NCBI GenBank assembly: GCA_900541195.1
Contig: UQIY01000011.1
Span: 1-51,910 of the forward strand
DNA from: an uncultured Collinsella sp.
Lineage (GTDB): Bacteria > Actinomycetota > Coriobacteriia > Coriobacteriales > Coriobacteriaceae
Length of the DNA stretch: 51,910 bases
Reading direction: 5' to 3'
The notes below the pieces were generated by a model, which worked only from the letters and a program-made list of their open reading frames with translations, did not search any database and had not been told where the DNA came from. Within the stretch, counting starts at the first letter, position 1. Every line of letters begins with the position of its first letter. This document shows positions 17,828 to 26,151 of this stretch, piece after piece. The translations under genes and the position numbers were made by a program.

Positions 17828-19243
17828 CTAGAGCGTTTGGAGTAGAGCGACGAGGAAGCGGATACCCTGGAGGTAGGCGCGGCGGGTAATGCGCTCGTTG
17901 GTGCCATGGACACCGCGATCGCACTCGTCATCGTCGACCACAAAGGCCGAGAAACGAATGCACTCGGGGTAAATGCGCTGATAGTTGGCAGCGTCGGTCG
18001 CGCCGATCACGGTCGAGGGGACAATCGTCAACGGCTCGGATGATCCGTTTTCCTCCGTCCCCTTTGGATCACGGAAGTAGCGGGCGGCGGTGGCGCGAAT
18101 GGCCTCGAGCCCCGATCCGCCGACACGCGGAGACGGCGAAGGCTCGGAGCTGCCGGGACCGAGTTCGACCTCCACACGTCCGGCAAGGTCCGCCCCGGCA
18201 ACCGCCTCACGGCAGCGGGTAACGACATCGGCCACGCTCGTGCCCTCGAGCATGCGGAAGTTGATATTGGCCCACATATCCTGTGGCATCACGTTAGCGC
18301 CAGTGCTGCCGCCCTCGATCTGCGTGGGCGCGCAGGTGGTCGTCACCAGCGGATAGAGCTTTTTGCTGACGAGGCAATCGCGGACAATGGCATCCCCGTT
18401 GGCGGCAATTTCATCGGCCGTGTAGAGCCCCAGCTCGACGAGCTGTACGGCAAGCAGATCGGTCACACGCGTCGGCCACTCGATATCGCAGATTGCGGCG
18501 ATGGCACGGCTCAGCACCTCGAGCGAAGTGCCGCCGTAGGGGTTAGACGAATGCCCGCCTTCACTCTTCGTCTTGAGCACGATATCGGCATAGCCCTTCT
18601 CGGCAAGGTCGGCATGCATAAGCCAGCCCTCGCCTGCGCCGTACTCGGCAGCCGAAACAATACGGTAGTCGCCCTCGTCGATCAGGTACTCAAGCTCAAC
18701 GCCGCGTTCCTCGAGCACGCGGCCGATTGCTCCCGCGCCGTGCTGCGTAGTCTCCTCGTCCTGGCCAAAGGCGAGCAGCAGGGTGCGCTCGTGCTCCCAG
18801 CCGTGCGCCAGCGCATACTCAACCGCCTCGAGAATGCCTGCGACCTGGTCTTTCATGTCGATAGCGCCACGACCCCAAATGTAGGTGTCGTCCACGTGGC
18901 CACTAAAGGGGGCATGCGTCCAGTCAGCCTCGGTGCCGGGCACCACGGGGACCACGTCCATGTGGCCCATGAGCATGACGGGTTTGAGGGCGGGGTCGGA
19001 ACCGCTAAGCGTCACCAACAGCGAATGGTCGATAAGCTCGACCTCGCCCGCCGCAAACATGCGCGGCCAGGCCTGCTGCATATAGACGCGCAGGTCGTCG
19101 AAGGGCTGCCAGTCCACCGCCTCGGCATCCATGCTCGAGACAGTCGGAAACGACAGCACGCGGCCCAAGCGCTCGCACGCGCCAGCTTCGTCCAAATCGG
19201 CAAAATCATCCTCATGCGCAAAGAAGCGCCAAACCTCGGCCAT
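17828..19243 (-). CDS. M20 family metallopeptidase / amidohydrolase (PM20D1-like)
   Basis: This is a zinc-dependent hydrolase of the M20 family, acting on peptides or N-acylated amino acids. The 471-aa protein shows the metal-ligand motifs GHMDVVP, WGRGAIDMKD (Asp ligand), FGQDEET (catalytic and ligand glutamates) and SEGGHSSNP at the dimerisation-domain start. A segment at about residues 391-401 (DPKGTEENG) is encoded by a repeat also found in intergenic DNA at 35580-35611. Start ATG 19243 has AAAGG 6 nt upstream; the open frame extends 18 codons further without support. It follows the ABC importer ATPase by 72 nt, so it probably hydrolyses the imported compound. Confidence 0.88.
   Translation of the reverse strand: MAEVWRFFAHEDDFADLDEAGACERLGRVLSFPTVSSMDAEAVDWQPFDDLRVYMQQAWPRMFAAGEVELIDHSLLVTLSGSDPALKPVMLMGHMDVVPVVPGTEADWTHAPFSGHVDDTYIWGRGAIDMKDQVAGILEAVEYALAHGWEHERTLLLAFGQDEETTQHGAGAIGRVLEERGVELEYLIDEGDYRIVSAAEYGAGEGWLMHADLAEKGYADIVLKTKSEGGHSSNPYGGTSLEVLSRAIAAICDIEWPTRVTDLLAVQLVELGLYTADEIAANGDAIVRDCLVSKKLYPLVTTTCAPTQIEGGSTGANVMPQDMWANINFRMLEGTSVADVVTRCREAVAGADLAGRVEVELGPGSSEPSPSPRVGGSGLEAIRATAARYFRDPKGTEENGSSEPLTIVPSTVIGATDAANYQRIYPECIRFSAFVVDDDECDRGVHGTNERITRRAYLQGIRFLVALLQTL
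18041..18072 (+). repeat. Intergenic-type repeat inside the M20 peptidase gene
   Basis: These 32 nt match 35580-35611 at 28 of 32 positions with no gap. Both copies contain GTTTTCCTCCGTCCCC and end GGATCAC. Here it is read antisense, in frame, within the peptidase coding sequence, and it encodes a polar surface-loop-like segment. Confidence 0.7.
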
Positions 19244-19315
19244 GGCATCCTTTCGATTGTGATGACGAGGGCCGCCCCACCGGAGCGGCCCTGCCACATA
19301 AGCGTTTGCGGTCGG

Positions 19316-20101
19316 TTATTTGTCCTCGAGATAACGCGAGAGGAACTCGCGGGTGCGCTGGTGCTTGGGGTTGCCGAAGAGCTCGGCCGGCGCGGCATCC
19401 TCGAGTACCACGCCCTTGTCCATAAAGACCACGCGGTCGGACACCGTGCGGGCAAAGGCCATCTCGTGCGTGACGACGACCATGGTCATGCCGTCGGCCG
19501 CGAGCTTGCGCATAACCTCGAGCACCTCGCCCACGATCTCGGGGTCGAGTGCGGAGGTCGGCTCGTCGAACAGCATGATCTGCGGATTCATGCACAGGGC
19601 GCGCGCGATGGCCACGCGCTGCTTTTGACCACCGGACAGGCGACCCACGGCGGCGTGCGCGAACTTTTCGAGCCCCACGCTCGTCAGATGCTCCATCGCG
19701 ACCTTCTCGGCCTCGGCCTTGCTCATCTTTTTGAGCGTGACGGGCGCAAGCGTGCAGTTGTCGAGCACGTCCATGTTGTTGAACAGGTTGAAGCCCTGGA
19801 ACACCATGCCGATGTCCTCGCGGAGTTTATTGATATTGCAGCGCTCGGCCGTAAGGTCCTGGCCGTGAAACCAGATGTGGCCCGCGTCCGGGGTCTCGAG
19901 CAGGTTGAGGCAGCGCAGGAAGGTCGACTTGCCCGAGCCCGAGGCACCGATGATGGTGACGACCTCGCCGGGATTGACGGACAGGTCGATGCCCTTGAGT
20001 ACCTCGAGCGAGCCGAAGCTCTTGCGCAGGCCCTCGACGCGGATGAGCGGCTCATTGGTCTGTGCGGCGGCCGCAACGCCGGTAGTGGCGGTATCTGCCA
20101 T
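19316..20101 (-). CDS. Amino-acid-type ABC transporter ATP-binding protein
   Basis: This is the ATPase of a polar amino-acid uptake (PAAT) importer (GlnQ/HisP type), working at the inner face of the membrane. The 261-aa protein has Walker A GASGSGKST (about 52-60), Q-loop VFQGFNLF, signature LSGGQKQR, Walker B IMLFDEPTSALD and the switch histidine in VVTHEM. Start ATG 20101 has GAGGAG upstream; an upstream in-frame extension lacks a ribosome site. It lies between the permease gene and the M20 peptidase gene in one operon. Confidence 0.95.
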   Translation of the reverse strand: MADTATTGVAAAAQTNEPLIRVEGLRKSFGSLEVLKGIDLSVNPGEVVTIIGASGSGKSTFLRCLNLLETPDAGHIWFHGQDLTAERCNINKLREDIGMVFQGFNLFNNMDVLDNCTLAPVTLKKMSKAEAEKVAMEHLTSVGLEKFAHAAVGRLSGGQKQRVAIARALCMNPQIMLFDEPTSALDPEIVGEVLEVMRKLAADGMTMVVVTHEMAFARTVSDRVVFMDKGVVLEDAAPAELFGNPKHQRTREFLSRYLEDK

Positions 20102-20123
20102 GATGATTCTCCTCGTCTTGAGC

Positions 20124-21272
20124 CTAGTTGGAGCTGGGCAGCGTGGCCGGAGCCTCGGCGCCAAGCTTTTTGCCAAAGGCTTCGAGCAGGCGGCTCGCCA
20201 CGAGCGTCAGGATCAGGTAGACCACGAGCGCCACGCAGTAGACCTCCATCTGGCGGTAGTACACGCCGGCGACCGTGGTAGTAGCGTACATAAGGTCGAA
20301 CACGCCGATGACCGAGAGCACCGACGAATCCTTGATGTTGATGATGAGCTCGTTGGTGAGCGCCGGAATCGCGTTTTTAATACCCTGGGGGAACACAACT
20401 TTGCGCATAGCCTGCCACTGCGACAAACCCAGCGAGCGGGCTGCCTCGGCCTGGCCGGGATCGATGGACTCGATGCCGCCGCGCAGGACCTCCATCATGT
20501 AGGCGGTGGAGTTGAGCGAGATGGTGACGAGGCCGGCGGTGAAGGTACTCCAAATCTGGTTGGCCTGAGCGGTCTCGAAGCCCATGCCGCGCAAAACGGT
20601 GAAGCCCGCGTAATAGATGAGCAGGCCCTGGACCATCATGGGCGTGCCGCGCACGATGGTGGAGTAGATGGTCGCAAAGCCGCGGCCGATACTCTTAAAG
20701 AAGCGCGTGAGGTCGTTATCCACGCGGTCGAACGTCTGAATGCGCAAAAACACAAGGAGCAGCGCCAGGAAGAATGCGATGACGGTGCCGAAGGTCGCGA
20801 GCGCGATGGTGATCTCGATGCCGCGGATGAAGAAGTCGCCGCTCTTGTAGGTCATGTAGACCAGGCTCGACAAAAAGTCGCTAGGGTTGGAATCCGAGAC
20901 AATGCTCACCTGCACCAGGTCGATAAACGACATGACGCAGCGGTCCACGAAAAAGATCGCCGCGATGGCGACCACGACGTAGCTGCCCAGGCGCGCGCCG
21001 TGGCGGAAACGCTCAGATGCGAACGGCGACTTTTCGCGATAGTCGCTCCAGTGCATAATCTTGGTGACGAGCGCCGCCGCCGACACGACGAGCCAGGCCC
21101 AAAGGATTGCCCAGAGGCAATCTTGGAACACGCCCGTAGGCGCCAAGAAGCTCAGCGGCGTAGGGTTGCGTTGGCTAAACGCCAGGCCGAGCGCCGCGAT
21201 AACGCTCGTGCCCAGGTACACATAACGGTGGTCGGCCTTGATAAAGGAGGCCAGACGATTGATGGTTTTCAT
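20124..21272 (-). CDS. Amino-acid-type ABC transporter permease
   Basis: This is the membrane component of the importer. The 382-aa protein has a C-terminal PAAT permease domain with the ATPase-contact EAA motif EAARSLGLSQWQAMRKVVFP and RGTPMMVQ. It is longer than usual (about 220-250): an N-terminal region of about 150 residues adds extra membrane segments (around 18-35, 50-70 and 97-115). Start ATG 21272 lies 9 nt from the binding-protein stop codon. Confidence 0.93.
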   Translation of the reverse strand: MKTINRLASFIKADHRYVYLGTSVIAALGLAFSQRNPTPLSFLAPTGVFQDCLWAILWAWLVVSAAALVTKIMHWSDYREKSPFASERFRHGARLGSYVVVAIAAIFFVDRCVMSFIDLVQVSIVSDSNPSDFLSSLVYMTYKSGDFFIRGIEITIALATFGTVIAFFLALLLVFLRIQTFDRVDNDLTRFFKSIGRGFATIYSTIVRGTPMMVQGLLIYYAGFTVLRGMGFETAQANQIWSTFTAGLVTISLNSTAYMMEVLRGGIESIDPGQAEAARSLGLSQWQAMRKVVFPQGIKNAIPALTNELIINIKDSSVLSVIGVFDLMYATTTVAGVYYRQMEVYCVALVVYLILTLVASRLLEAFGKKLGAEAPATLPSSN

Positions 21273-21281
21273 GCTGCCTCC

Positions 21282-22208
21282 CTATGCCGGCTGACGGTCG
21301 AGACACGCGTCCCACATTTGGTCGCGCTCCTCTTGGCTAATGCCCTTGAGTGTCTTGTCGATGAGCTTAAGGAGCTTGTCCGAACCCTTGCGGCAGCCGA
21401 CGTTTGCCGCGACCTCCTGCTTAAAGCCCTCTCCCTCGGCAAAATGAATGGGGACAATGCCCGGGTTTTGGGCCATATAGCCCTTCTCGTTCTCGGTGTT
21501 GTAGGTCACGGCGTCGCAGGTACCCTGCAGCAGGTTCGAGAACACCGTGGGGACGGAGTCGACCGGGTTTTTGTGCACAACGCCCGGGATTTCGTCGATG
21601 ACAGTATCGAGCATGGTGTCCTTTTGGCCGAGCACCGTAGCGCCGCTAAAGTCGCTGAGCTTGGTCGCATTTTGGTAGGGCGAGCCCTCTTTTACGAACA
21701 GGCCAAAGTAGCCAATGAAGTACGGGTCGGAGAAGCCGACCGACTCCTCACGCTCGGGCGTGGCGCTCATGCCAGCGATGATGAGGTCGATCTGGCCGTT
21801 GTTGAGCGAATCGATAAGGCCCGAGAAGCTCTGCTTGACGGCAACGGGCTCGCCGCCGAGGGCCTTGCAGACGATCTTGGCGATCTGCACGTCATAGCCG
21901 TCGGCATAGGCGCCCTGCACGTTGTCGATGGGGATGGTGTACTCACTGGCTTCGGAAACCTGCCAGTTGTACGGGGCGTAGGCCGCCTCCATGCCAATGC
22001 GGATCTTGTCCTTGCCGATCACGGAATCGGACAGGTCGTCGCGACCGCCGCCCGTCGTGGGCTGAACCACTTTGAGCGTGGACGGACGCTGACAGCCGGC
22101 GAGCGCGCCGGCGACGACGGAAGCGCTCGCAGCGAGAGCGCTACCCAAAAAGATGCGACGGCTGCATACCGGCTGGCGCTGAGCATCGCACTGTTGGGGA
22201 GAATGCAT
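21282..22208 (-). CDS. Amino-acid-type ABC transporter substrate-binding lipoprotein (Tat signal)
   Basis: This is the extracellular solute-binding protein of the importer (family 3). The 308-aa protein begins with a twin-arginine motif SRRIFLG (16-22), a hydrophobic stretch and a lipobox ALAGC (Cys39), so Tat export and lipid anchoring are predicted. The mature domain shows the family features GYDVQIAKIV, LIDSLNNGQIDLIIAGM and ATPEREESVGFSDPY. The ligand cannot be named; PAAT systems carry polar amino acids. Start ATG 22208 has AAGG 6 nt upstream; the frame is open further upstream to 22478 but that part overlaps repeats and is not believed. Confidence 0.93.
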   Translation of the reverse strand: MHSPQQCDAQRQPVCSRRIFLGSALAASASVVAGALAGCQRPSTLKVVQPTTGGGRDDLSDSVIGKDKIRIGMEAAYAPYNWQVSEASEYTIPIDNVQGAYADGYDVQIAKIVCKALGGEPVAVKQSFSGLIDSLNNGQIDLIIAGMSATPEREESVGFSDPYFIGYFGLFVKEGSPYQNATKLSDFSGATVLGQKDTMLDTVIDEIPGVVHKNPVDSVPTVFSNLLQGTCDAVTYNTENEKGYMAQNPGIVPIHFAEGEGFKQEVAANVGCRKGSDKLLKLIDKTLKGISQEERDQMWDACLDRQPA

Positions 22209-22326
22209 AATCTGCCTTCCCTGTTGAATCGTATGCTGACAACTTAACAGGATACCGCTCAGCGCTACCTCCAGCAGATGCATATATAAGATGCATATAT
22301 ACAAATAAACGAACTGAAAACGATTA

Positions 22327-22384
22327 GTAGCCGTTGGGGACGTTCTTAAACGACCAGTCAAACAAGAACGTCCCCGATGGCTAC
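22327..22384. repeat. 21-bp-arm hairpin upstream of the importer operon
   Basis: GTAGCC...GACGTTCTT (22327-22347) pairs with AAGAACGTCCCC...GGCTAC (22364-22384), 21 bp with two wobble-type differences and a 16-nt loop. The right arm's AAGAACGTCCCC recurs at 16317-16328, also next to a composite element. It could be a terminator or leader structure. Otherwise 22209-22423 holds no gene that I can see. Confidence 0.65.
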
Positions 22385-22423
22385 ACCCGATGACTACTTG
22401 ACAGAAGCGGCGACATCGATGAT

Positions 22424-22546
22424 CTGACAATGCCAGCGAGCGCCACCCAGAGCGAACAAGTTGGCATGAAAAAGGCAAGGCATAGACCTTCTGGTCATGC
22501 CTCGCCTTTTGAATGACAAATTATCGCTCTGGACGGCGCGCAGCAT
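22424..22546 (-). repeat. Composite inverted-repeat element, copy 2 (subfamily A, right end lost)
   Basis: The outer arms are 22440-22455 and 22524-22539 (two mismatches), with an inner hairpin AAAGGCAAGGCAT / ATGCCTCGCCTTT within 22468-22510. GAACAAGTTGGCATGAAAAA is identical to copy 1. The separate 12-bp right hairpin of copies 1, 3 and 4 is missing; the sequence diverges after GCAGCATCGA and reaches the mutarotase-like gene's stop codon at 22566. Confidence 0.78.
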
Positions 22547-22565
22547 CGACCGAGCGGCGGAACCT

Positions 22566-23459
22566 CTAGAGCAAGGTAACGCTAAAGCTGCGTTTATCGG
22601 TGGCGCCGGGAGCCAAGGTGATGGTGTTGACCTTATGCTCAAAGACGTCGTCCTCGGTGTCCATGGTGGTGTGACCGGTCCAGGGCTCGAGAGCCACAAA
22701 CGGAGCGTCGTTGGCGGCAGACCACACGCCGATGTACTTAAAGCCCTCAAAGTCGATCTTGACGCCGTGGCCCGACTTGCGGCCGCGCAGCGTGAGCGTG
22801 GAGCCCGGAGTATCGGTGAACATGATGGCGTCGTTATCGAAGCTGCGGTGCGTGATGGGCAGCACGTCCGAGTTGTCAGGAGCCTTGTAGCTACCCTCGA
22901 ACGTCATAAGGCCATCGGGCGTGATGACGGGGGCCTCGTTAGTCCAAGCCTCGGTAAACGCCAGCTCGTAGTCCTCGAACGCCTCGTCCTCGGCACCGGG
23001 GGCGGGCACGTTGAATGCGGGGTGGCCGCCCACCGAGAACGGCAGGTCCACGTCGCCGGTGTTGGTGACGGCAAAGGTCTGGGTAAGCGTGGCATCACCG
23101 GTCAGGGCATAGGTCATGTTGAGCTTAAAGTGGAACGGGAACGCCTTGAGCGACTCGGGCGTGTCGGTGAGCTCGTAGGTAACGGACGAACCATCCTCCG
23201 ACACCTCGACGATCTTGTGCTCGACAATGCGCGCGATGCCGTGGCGCGCCATCTCGCAGGTGCCGGCGGCAGACGTCGCCGTATTGTTGCGCAGCGATCC
23301 CACGATGGGGAACAGGATAGGCGCGTGCTTGCCCCAAAAGGCCGGGTCGCCCTGCCACAGATACTCGTTGCCGTTGAGGGCAAGGCTCGTGAGCTGAGCG
23401 CCCATGGAATCGATGGCTGCGGTGAGGCCGCCGCGCTTGATGGTAGTGACGGTGGACAT
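22566..23459 (-). CDS. Aldose 1-epimerase family (mutarotase-like) protein
   Basis: The family interconverts sugar anomers; this member resembles the LacX/YeaD-like branch. The 297-aa protein has an early LWQGDPAFWGKHAPILFPIVG, RHGIAR (conserved His) and GGHPAFN (second conserved His), plus VALEPWTG near the end. Start ATG 23459 has GGAGGA 7 nt upstream. The exact sugar is unknown, and no sugar operon is adjacent. Confidence 0.88.
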   Translation of the reverse strand: MSTVTTIKRGGLTAAIDSMGAQLTSLALNGNEYLWQGDPAFWGKHAPILFPIVGSLRNNTATSAAGTCEMARHGIARIVEHKIVEVSEDGSSVTYELTDTPESLKAFPFHFKLNMTYALTGDATLTQTFAVTNTGDVDLPFSVGGHPAFNVPAPGAEDEAFEDYELAFTEAWTNEAPVITPDGLMTFEGSYKAPDNSDVLPITHRSFDNDAIMFTDTPGSTLTLRGRKSGHGVKIDFEGFKYIGVWSAANDAPFVALEPWTGHTTMDTEDDVFEHKVNTITLAPGATDKRSFSVTLL

Positions 23460-23538
23460 ACTACTTCCTCCAATGGTAAACAACGGTGTCGATGGTTATT
23501 GTCCCACTCTTGGCGGCGGGGTTGAGCGGCAGGCGCAG

Positions 23539-24405
23539 TTATTGAGCAATAGCGTAAAGGTCAAACCCGCCCTGCGGCGTGCTATCGACCGTGTCGGGAG
23601 CCTGTGAATTAAAACTCACCGGAACCATGCGCTTTGAGGCGCGGTAACGCGTGCCGTCGGTGGCGACGGGCGGCTCATCGACCGTGAGCTCGTAGTCGCC
23701 GGGCTTGAGCTCGATGCCGTCACCTTCGGAATTGACGTATTGATACTCGTCGATTGCTTGTCCCTTGAGCGTGCGGCCCACGATATGGACGAGCATTTGG
23801 CTGTCGCCGCGCGCGGTATCCCACGTCGCGCCTTCCTTAACCTCGACTGACACATGCACCGAGCGCGTGCGGCTGAGCGATTGCTCGACGGACATCTCGA
23901 CCTTGGCGGCGTCTTGGCGCTGCTGCTCAACATGGCCCCAGATGCTGCCGATTGCCGAGCAGGCGATAACGCCGGCCATGAAGGCAATGAGGATGGGGCC
24001 GAGCGGAGAGCGGCAACCCGCGTCTTCCTCATGAGCCAGGTCGGGGCGATGCGTTGGCGCAGGCGCCTGAGCACCCTGCGCGGGCACGTCGAGAATGCTG
24101 AAAGATGCCGTACTGCCGGGGTCGATGGTGTGGCGCGGCTGCGGGGTCTTGGCCGGCGAGATGGACATGTCGGCTGGCTCACCCAGCGTGGCCGTGGCAT
24201 CGGCCTTTGCCTCGTCGGCCTCGGCCTGAGCCCAGGCCCGTTCAAAAGTCAGGGGCTCGGCGGCATCGGGGGCGGCGTCCGTCTCGACGGCATCGTTGCC
24301 GGTCTCGTCCTCGTCGCTCGACACGTCACGCGGCGACGGCTCGTCCCACTCCTCGTCCGGAGCCTCGCCCTCGCTATACCACCATTCAAAGTTATCGATA
24401 TCCAT
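23539..24405 (-). CDS. Acidic single-pass membrane protein of unknown function
   Basis: I do not recognise this 288-aa protein. The first ~130 residues are strongly acidic and low in complexity (EWWYSEGEAPDEEWDEPSP and similar) and presumably cytoplasmic. A single hydrophobic segment lies at about 135-157 (PLGPILIAFMAGVIACSAIG). The rest (about 160-288) is predicted extracytoplasmic, with beta-rich character and phrases such as LKPGDYELTVDEPPVA. No enzyme motif is visible. A lineage-specific envelope protein is the cautious description. Confidence 0.75.
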   Translation of the reverse strand: MDIDNFEWWYSEGEAPDEEWDEPSPRDVSSDEDETGNDAVETDAAPDAAEPLTFERAWAQAEADEAKADATATLGEPADMSISPAKTPQPRHTIDPGSTASFSILDVPAQGAQAPAPTHRPDLAHEEDAGCRSPLGPILIAFMAGVIACSAIGSIWGHVEQQRQDAAKVEMSVEQSLSRTRSVHVSVEVKEGATWDTARGDSQMLVHIVGRTLKGQAIDEYQYVNSEGDGIELKPGDYELTVDEPPVATDGTRYRASKRMVPVSFNSQAPDTVDSTPQGGFDLYAIAQ

Positions 24406-24481
24406 ACGGGGCGCCCCTTAGGCCTCGCAAATAAACACTTGTTAGCCTTATACCCGCAGATGGCGCTGGAGCTCGCACGGA

Positions 24482-24512
24482 ATGCGATAAAGGGACTGCT
24501 CCTTTGTCGCAT
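24482..24512. repeat. Covarying ~30-nt hairpin, copy 1
   Basis: ATGCGATAAAGGG and TCCTTTGTCGCAT pair around ACTGC. Copies at 29458-29486, 30501-30531 and 45085-45113 share the loop region but have different, still complementary arm bases. Confidence 0.7.
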
Positions 24513-24517
24513 CGAAG

Positions 24518-24580
24518 TTGCGGTGGAATAGTTCCTGTTTGCACGCCCACTCGAACTATTTAGGGACTATTTCACCGCAA
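24518..24580 (-). repeat. Inverted repeat directly after the MerR gene
   Basis: TTGCGGTGGAATAGTTCC (24518-24535) pairs with GGGACTATTTCACCGCAA (24563-24580), two wobble-type differences. The left arm's AATAGTTC can alternatively pair with GAACTATT (24553-24560). The right arm ends 1 nt before the MerR stop codon. It is probably the transcript 3' end structure. Confidence 0.6.
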
Positions 24581-24581
24581 G

Positions 24582-25448
24582 TTATTTGAGGGCGACGGGG
24601 ATTTGGATACAGCAGAAGTCCTCTTGGTGAGACTCGTCGTAGCTCGTGGTGTCCAGGTAGCAAAAATCGAAAGCATTGCCGATGGGCTGGAGCGCGTGCC
24701 TGTCCATGCAGGCCACGATGGCGCGGATACCCTCGGGCTCGTACGGCATGCCCCAGCGACTCATGCACAGGTACGTGCCCTCGGGCAGCACCTCGACGCC
24801 AATCTCCGCCAGCTCGGCAGGATCGCTCGGCAGTATTTCCTCGGCACCACGCGGCAACACGGCAAAGGAACCGGCACCGGCGATGGGGTCGTCGGAATGC
24901 AGCGCCTCGCGACGCAGCATGGCGCCCCAACCGCGCATGGGGCGTGTGCCCGTGAGCGCACGCATGCGCAGAATCGCCCGCATGAGCGTGGGGTGCAGCA
25001 TCGAGCGGCCACGCTCGATATCGCTCGGGAACTCCTCAAAGACCACGTAGCGGCGCTCGAATTGCTTGAGCTCCGGTTTGCCCTCGCGCTCGCGCCAATA
25101 GACCGCCTCGTCGTAAAAACTCAGCCGCTCCTGCACACTCGCGCGCTCGGCTTTGAGCCCGGCAATCTGCTCGTCGAGCGCCTGCACCCGCGAGCGCAGG
25201 TGATCGGTCATCTCTCCAATGTCGAACGTCGAGGTCAGGCGATCGATCTCATCGAGTTCCAGTCCCAAGTCGCGCAGCATGCAGATCAGACGCATGAGCG
25301 GGATCTGCGTGGGCGAATAGAAACGGTAGCCTTTTTCGTTAACCACGGCGGGTTTAAACAGACCGATCTTGTCGTAGTAGATGAGCGTTTGGCGCGAAAC
25401 GTTAAACAAGCTCGCCATCTCGCTAATCGCATACATACCCGTCTGCAT
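24582..25448 (-). CDS. MerR family regulator with GyrI-like effector domain
   Basis: MerR regulators twist promoters with long spacers in response to a ligand. The 288-aa protein has an N-terminal winged helix (MYAISEMASLFNVSRQTLIY, then YDKIGLFKPAVVNEKGYRFY, about 5-45), a coiled-coil dimer helix (about 80-115, QALDEQIAGLKAERASVQER) and a C-terminal effector-binding domain (about 130-288) of the BmrR/GyrI kind. Start ATG 25448 has GGGAGG upstream. It lies after the decarboxylase genes on the same strand but behind a terminator (25477-25507), so control of that locus is possible but unproven. Confidence 0.88.
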   Translation of the reverse strand: MQTGMYAISEMASLFNVSRQTLIYYDKIGLFKPAVVNEKGYRFYSPTQIPLMRLICMLRDLGLELDEIDRLTSTFDIGEMTDHLRSRVQALDEQIAGLKAERASVQERLSFYDEAVYWREREGKPELKQFERRYVVFEEFPSDIERGRSMLHPTLMRAILRMRALTGTRPMRGWGAMLRREALHSDDPIAGAGSFAVLPRGAEEILPSDPAELAEIGVEVLPEGTYLCMSRWGMPYEPEGIRAIVACMDRHALQPIGNAFDFCYLDTTSYDESHQEDFCCIQIPVALK

Positions 25449-25476
25449 AGGTCCTCCCGACACACCCTTTGACACG

Positions 25477-25507
25477 AAAAGCCCGCCGCCCACAGGGGCA
25501 GCGGGCT
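25477..25507 (-). terminator. Terminator after ubiX
   Basis: AGCCCGC and GCGGGCT (25480-25486, 25501-25507) form a GC-rich stem, followed on the minus strand by TTTT. It lies about 32 nt after the ubiX stop codon, ending the decarboxylase operon. Confidence 0.75.
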
Positions 25508-25539
25508 CAAACACTACTCGTATCCTACCCTAAAGATGC

Positions 25540-26118
25540 CTATGACCAGCGCTTATAGTTGGCGCACGACACGCCGACGGCCTCGAGTGCCTTGGCGGCG
25601 ATGTGATGCACCGCCTCATCGAGCGTGGCGGGGCCGTTGTAAAACGTGAGCATGGGCGGCATGAGCATAACGCCCGGCACGCGCGCCAGGCGTGCCATGT
25701 TGTCGACATGGATCGCACTGAAGGGCGTCTCGCGCACCATAAGCACCAGGCGGCGCTGCTCTTTCATCTGCACATCGGCCGCACGCAGCAACAGGTTTTC
25801 GCTGTAGCCGCTCGCGATGCCGGCGAGCGTCTTCATGGAGCAGGGAGCCACGATCATGCCGTCGACCGGATAGGTGCCGCTTGCGATGGCAGCGCCAATG
25901 TTCTTGTTGTCGTAGACCACATCGGCATAGCACGCAAACTCGTCGAGCGTCATGCCGAGCTCCTGCTCGATGGTGATCTCTCCCCCGCGCGTGACGACAA
26001 GCGCCGACTCAGCGCCGGCCTGGCGCAGGCATTTGAGGCATTCAAGGCCCAGTGCCGCACCGCTGGCGCCAGACACGCCAACGACAATGCGACGGGGACG
26101 AACAGAAGACTCAGGCAT
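25540..26118 (-). CDS. ubiX: Flavin prenyltransferase UbiX family
   Basis: UbiX attaches a dimethylallyl group to FMN, giving the prenylated FMN cofactor used by UbiD enzymes. Bacterial UbiX uses dimethylallyl monophosphate. The 192-aa protein shows VGVSGASGAALGLECL (FMN binding), APCSMKTLAGIASG and the conserved VRETPFS. Length and motifs are normal. It lies 33 nt after the ubiD-family gene, so cofactor synthase and user are co-expressed. Confidence 0.94.
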   Translation of the reverse strand: MPESSVRPRRIVVGVSGASGAALGLECLKCLRQAGAESALVVTRGGEITIEQELGMTLDEFACYADVVYDNKNIGAAIASGTYPVDGMIVAPCSMKTLAGIASGYSENLLLRAADVQMKEQRRLVLMVRETPFSAIHVDNMARLARVPGVMLMPPMLTFYNGPATLDEAVHHIAAKALEAVGVSCANYKRWS

Positions 26119-26151
26119 GACAACTCCTTAACTACTTGGTAGGGCTACTTA

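Noticed and set aside
19875..22247. 790-codon plus-strand open frame opposite the ABC importer genes
   Set aside because: Shadow of the minus-strand ATPase, permease and binding-protein genes; His/Arg/Asp-rich translation typical of antisense frames.
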